From Aromatoleum toluclasticum ATCC 700605 (lineage in GTDB: Bacteria; Pseudomonadota; Gammaproteobacteria; Burkholderiales; Rhodocyclaceae): 64,000 nucleotides of DNA. The stretch's first letter is position 1. Every line of letters begins with the position of its first letter. Positions 61,648 through 64,000 of the stretch are shown here, one piece after another. Below the pieces are notes generated by a model. The model did no database searches. It saw only the letters and a program-made list of their open reading frames with translations, and had not been told where the DNA came from. The translations under genes were made by a program, and so were the position numbers. The DNA lies in contig NZ_KB899498.1 of the NCBI RefSeq assembly GCF_000378245.1, positions 184,184 through 248,183 of the forward strand, read 5' to 3'.

Positions 61648-61678
61648 CGGAGTTCCATGCGGCACGAAAGGAGATCGT

Positions 61679-61707
61679 ATGTTAGCGAACTAAAAATGAG
61701 TGCGCAA
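61679..61707 (-). promoter_or_regulatory. Promoter of the thiolase-etfB-etfA operon
   Basis: On the minus strand: -35 TTGCGC (61707-61702), 17 bp spacer, -10 TAACAT (61684-61679), 31 bp before the start codon. The remnant copy at 25438-25467 has TTGCCA, 18 bp, TAGCAT at 32 bp. The surrounding CGYTARCATA sequence is conserved too and may be a repressor site. Confidence 0.5.
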
Positions 61708-61855
61708 GCACCTCTCGTAATTCTGGGCTACGCAGACTACGATGGGGGCAGTTCGATGGCGTTACAGGGTGGAAGAGCTCAGGCGCCTTCCGTGGTGCGT
61801 GGGGGCCTGCGCTACCGGCCATGGCGGAAGGCGTCGCGATTCTGTTCTCTACCGG

Positions 61856-62553
61856 TTAGACGAGCATGAGCTCGCGCAAGCGCCGGATCGCAGTTTCGTT
61901 TAGGCCGGGCGCCTGCTCGAAGAAACATTGCTCGTTCGGCCAATGCGTATCGATGGCGGCGAACGAGGCTTCGAGGTAATCCGCCCGCACCTTCATCAAC
62001 GCGGACAGCGCCGACTCGGGGACGCGCTTCGGGACCATGAAGCGCAGATCGCACAGCGCTAGGTTCGACAGCAGATAGTCAGCGACGATGTCTTCGCGCG
62101 ACACCGCCAGCGCCATCAGGATCAGCGCGATGCCGAAGCCCGCGCGGTCCTTGCCGCTTGTGCAATGGATAAGGGCGGGAGGGCGTCCGGTTCGAGCATA
62201 CCTTGAACATCCGCGAGTAGTTGCCGGCATGGTCGAGCGGAAGGCGCCGGTAGTATCCGGCGAGGGCGGACTGGACTGCCAGTCCGTCGCTCTCGGGACC
62301 GAGAGAGGGAATCAGGTTCTCGGCACCTGTCGGGAAGAACCCGATCGTGTGCTGCCGGATCGGAATTTCGGCGGGGGGCGGCTCGGCTTCCGCGCTCCGA
62401 TTCGTGCCGCAAGTTGCACACGGTGCGAAGGCCGACTGCGGCGAGTTGCGCGAAGTCGGCATCGGTCAGCTCGGCGAGTGAATCGGAGCGGAACAGCAGG
62501 CCGTGGCGTCGGCACCAACCCTCGGTGGTGCGGATGCCGACCATAAGCGGCAA
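61856..62553 (-). pseudogene. Protein tyrosine/serine phosphatase (IphP-like), frameshifted
   Basis: Pieces in three frames match a dual-specificity phosphatase: LLFRSDSLAELTDADFAQLA and GLRTVCNLRHESER (62553 to about 62440), then GFFPTGAENLIPSLGPESDG and ALAGYYRRLPLDHAGNYSRM (about 62400-62220), then LIHCTSGKDRAGFGIALIL with the Cys-x5-Arg phosphate loop, on to LRELMLV (61856). At least two frameshifts interrupt the frame, and the usual NFRDLGG start is degraded. Its 5' end lies 127 bp from the insertion sequence. No link to the catabolic genes is evident. Confidence 0.8.
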
Positions 62554-62680
62554 TTACTGGTGCCCTGGAGCGCGAGCTGTCGGCGAGGCACCGCTTGTCC
62601 GGTCTGTTGGACGAAGCCGCTACGCGGAGGAGTCGGTATCGACGCGCCGGATTCACAATTTGATCTCCCCCTCTGACGAG

Positions 62681-62705
62681 CAGGGCCATCGCACTTATCC
62701 GTCAT
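62681..62705 (+). repeat. Left terminal inverted repeat of the insertion sequence
   Basis: 25 bp matching the right end at 21 positions; it contains the TAA stop of the transposase (minus strand). Confidence 0.8.
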
Positions 62706-63855
62706 GAGCCGGCGTAATCCCGAGCATCGCCATCCTGTATCCGTCATCCCAGGAGGCCAATTTGCGTTTCTTGCTGAGGCTGATCTTGCCGAAGGAGGCC
62801 GTCGCGGTCTCTGCCTTGAGGAGATTGAGCACGATGCGTTTCAGACGCGAGAGGTTGTCGGCGGCGTGATCCTTGCGCACGGTGGCAGCGTCCTCGCGGA
62901 AATTCACGTCGAGCATCCAGTGCACGCGGTTCTCGATGCCCCAGTGCGCGCGCACGGCAGAAGCGAAGGCTTGCGCCGAGAGCATGCGGGAGCTGATGTA
63001 GTAGCGGCGTTCCGGCGCCGATTCCTTGTCGCCGACCTTGCGCAGCGATTCAACCATGCCCAGCATGCGGCAGCCGGGCCAGCGTGCGGTGTCCACGTCG
63101 CCCGCGTTGGGCGCGACCCAGAACCCTTGCCAGACGAAGCGGCCGTGGGATTGCTCGGTGCACTGGGCATATTGCCCGGCCTGTTCCATTGCTTGACGCT
63201 GGGCGAGGCCGAAGCGCTCGTGCAGCAGGCTCTGCAGGCCCGGCTGGTTGCCTTTGACGGCCAGCAGGTAGTCGGCCTTCTTCTCCAGAATCTTCGCGGC
63301 GATCTCGCTCTGGCAGCCCATCGCGTCGAGGCTGACCAGGTAGCCCTTGATCAGCAGGGCGTCGAGCAACTCGGGAATGGCGCTGATCTCGTTGCTCTTG
63401 CCATCGACTTTCTGCTGCCCCAGCACGAGGCCGCATTCCGTGGCAAATGCGCTGACCATATGGATGGGTCCGTTCTGACCGTCGCCCGAGCCGCGCACGG
63501 TCTTGCCATCGACGGCGAGCGTGCCGCTGCCCACCGCCGCCGGGACGATCCCGCCCACCCAGCGTCGGAAGGCGTCTTCGAAGGTGCGTGGATCGAGAAT
63601 GCGGAACACCCGGTTGAAGGTGTCGTGGGACGGGATGCCGCCCGCGAGTTTCAGAAAGCGCTTGAGCCAAGCCTCCTTGTGCTCGGCCCAAAACGCCATC
63701 TCTTCGAAGCTGTTCATGTCGCACAGCACTGCACAGACGGCGATCGCCAGGATCTCCTGCAGGTCATGGCGACACGCATAGCCCGCTCGGCGCGGATCTT
63801 CGATTTGGGCAAGGCAACTCATCAAAGGCATCGGCGCCGGCGCTTCCATTCGCAT
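62695..63855 (-). CDS. ISAs1-family DDE transposase
   Basis: 386 aa from the ATG at 63855; starts at 63912 or 63828 are possible. The N-terminal DUF4372/H-repeat-like part has DPRRAGYACRHDLQEILAIA, and then the DDE residues are expected in LAVDGKTVRGS (D), VSLDAMGCQ (D) and AHWGIENRVHWMLDVNFRED (E). This is the H-repeat / ISAs1 pattern. The stop codon lies inside the left inverted repeat, as is common. The frame has no disruption, so the element may be active. Confidence 0.92.
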   Translation of the reverse strand: MRMEAPAPMPLMSCLAQIEDPRRAGYACRHDLQEILAIAVCAVLCDMNSFEEMAFWAEHKEAWLKRFLKLAGGIPSHDTFNRVFRILDPRTFEDAFRRWVGGIVPAAVGSGTLAVDGKTVRGSGDGQNGPIHMVSAFATECGLVLGQQKVDGKSNEISAIPELLDALLIKGYLVSLDAMGCQSEIAAKILEKKADYLLAVKGNQPGLQSLLHERFGLAQRQAMEQAGQYAQCTEQSHGRFVWQGFWVAPNAGDVDTARWPGCRMLGMVESLRKVGDKESAPERRYYISSRMLSAQAFASAVRAHWGIENRVHWMLDVNFREDAATVRKDHAADNLSRLKRIVLNLLKAETATASFGKISLSKKRKLASWDDGYRMAMLGITPAHDG

Positions 63856-63974
63856 CGTCCAAAGGACGAGAGTAGACGCCTTTTGCGTGAGGTCCACAAG
63901 ACGTCTGCGCAAGTGCTTGAGCGTGAACGACTTTCAATGGCGACGGATGCAATTTGGATTCACAGGGAGGGCCA

Positions 63975-63999
63975 ATGACAATTAAGTGCAATGGCCCTG
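63975..63999 (-). repeat. Right terminal inverted repeat of the insertion sequence
   Basis: 25 bp partner of the repeat at 62681-62705, ending one base before the window edge. Confidence 0.8.
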
Positions 64000-64000
64000 C

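Larger units (their letters stand above)
62681..63999 (-). mobile_element. Complete ISAs1-type insertion sequence
   Basis: About 1.32 kb, bounded by imperfect inverted repeats: the left end CAGGGCCATCGCACTTATCC (62681 onward) and, read from 63999 leftward, CAGGGCCATTGCACTTAATT. They agree at 21 of 25 bases, including GTCAT at the inner end. The element holds one full transposase gene. The right end reaches the last bases of the window, so the target duplication cannot be checked. Confidence 0.85.

Noticed and set aside
61783..61839. Inverted repeat GCGCCTTCCG / CGGAAGGCG beside the phosphatase remnant as an attachment site
   Set aside because: No integrase, tRNA or direct repeat is nearby; more likely a terminator-like hairpin after a dead gene.

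Overview
The window is high-GC DNA coding almost end to end. It is most like a denitrifying, hydrocarbon- and terpenoid-degrading betaproteobacterium of the Thauera / Aromatoleum / Azoarcus group. That is an inference from gene content: an ethylbenzene-dehydrogenase-type molybdoenzyme, a five-gene acetophenone-carboxylase-type ketone carboxylase, BadH/BadI-type ring-opening enzymes, an FNR/DNR-type box and NorE/NorF-like remnants. No rRNA, tRNA or CRISPR array was seen.

Layout. (A) 1-18964, minus strand: a long catabolic operon. From its 5' end it holds two AttH/CrtC-like proteins flanking a SnoaL-like protein, a zinc alcohol dehydrogenase, the five carboxylase subunits, an SDR, a CoA ligase, an HSD17B4-type SDR, a two-hotdog hydratase, another SDR, a MenB/BadI-type crotonase and an old-yellow-enzyme reductase cut by the window edge. 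(B) 19315-24223, plus strand: a divergent operon of three SDRs, a kinase-like phosphotransferase and a third AttH-like protein. (C) 24362-25405: a deletion chimera of thiolase, etfB and etfA with its promoter and terminator. (D) 25716-32446: CoA-transferase, CoA ligase, a dead aldehyde dehydrogenase, a XylA-type ferredoxin reductase and a XylB-type alcohol dehydrogenase. (E) 32552-33340: decayed NorE/NorF-like remnants. (F) 33474-38197: a GAF-GGDEF-EAL protein and a MalT/LuxR-type regulator. (G) 38465-45000: the molybdoenzyme operon (gamma, beta, alpha, chaperone, FAD protein), then a damaged MoxR/VWA pair. (H) 47061-58644: an alpha/beta hydrolase and a long beta-oxidation-like operon with an AlkB/XylM-type monooxygenase, BadH-like and BadI-like enzymes. 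(I) 58745-61647: intact etfA, etfB and thiolase on the minus strand. (J) a broken phosphatase gene and a complete ISAs1-type insertion sequence at the right edge.

How the genes may work together (inference). The left operon reads as an oxygen-independent route for a cyclic ketone: enone reduction (OYE) and alcohol oxidation (SDRs, ADH), ATP-dependent carboxylation next to the carbonyl, CoA activation, hydrolytic C-C cleavage of the beta-oxo acyl-CoA by the BadI-like enzyme, then beta-oxidation. The right half reads as C-H hydroxylation without O2 (molybdoenzyme) or with O2 (AlkB/XylM-like plus XylA-like), oxidation to an acid, CoA activation, and BadH/BadI-type ring opening feeding thiolase and ETF. 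A monocyclic monoterpene or related alicyclic compound is the best guess for the substrate; the sequence alone does not prove it.

The locus also shows decay. At least four genes or gene groups are collapsed by internal deletion (thiolase-etfB-etfA, moxR, maoC-acyl-CoA dehydrogenase, norE/norF). An aldehyde dehydrogenase has an amber codon just before its catalytic cysteine.
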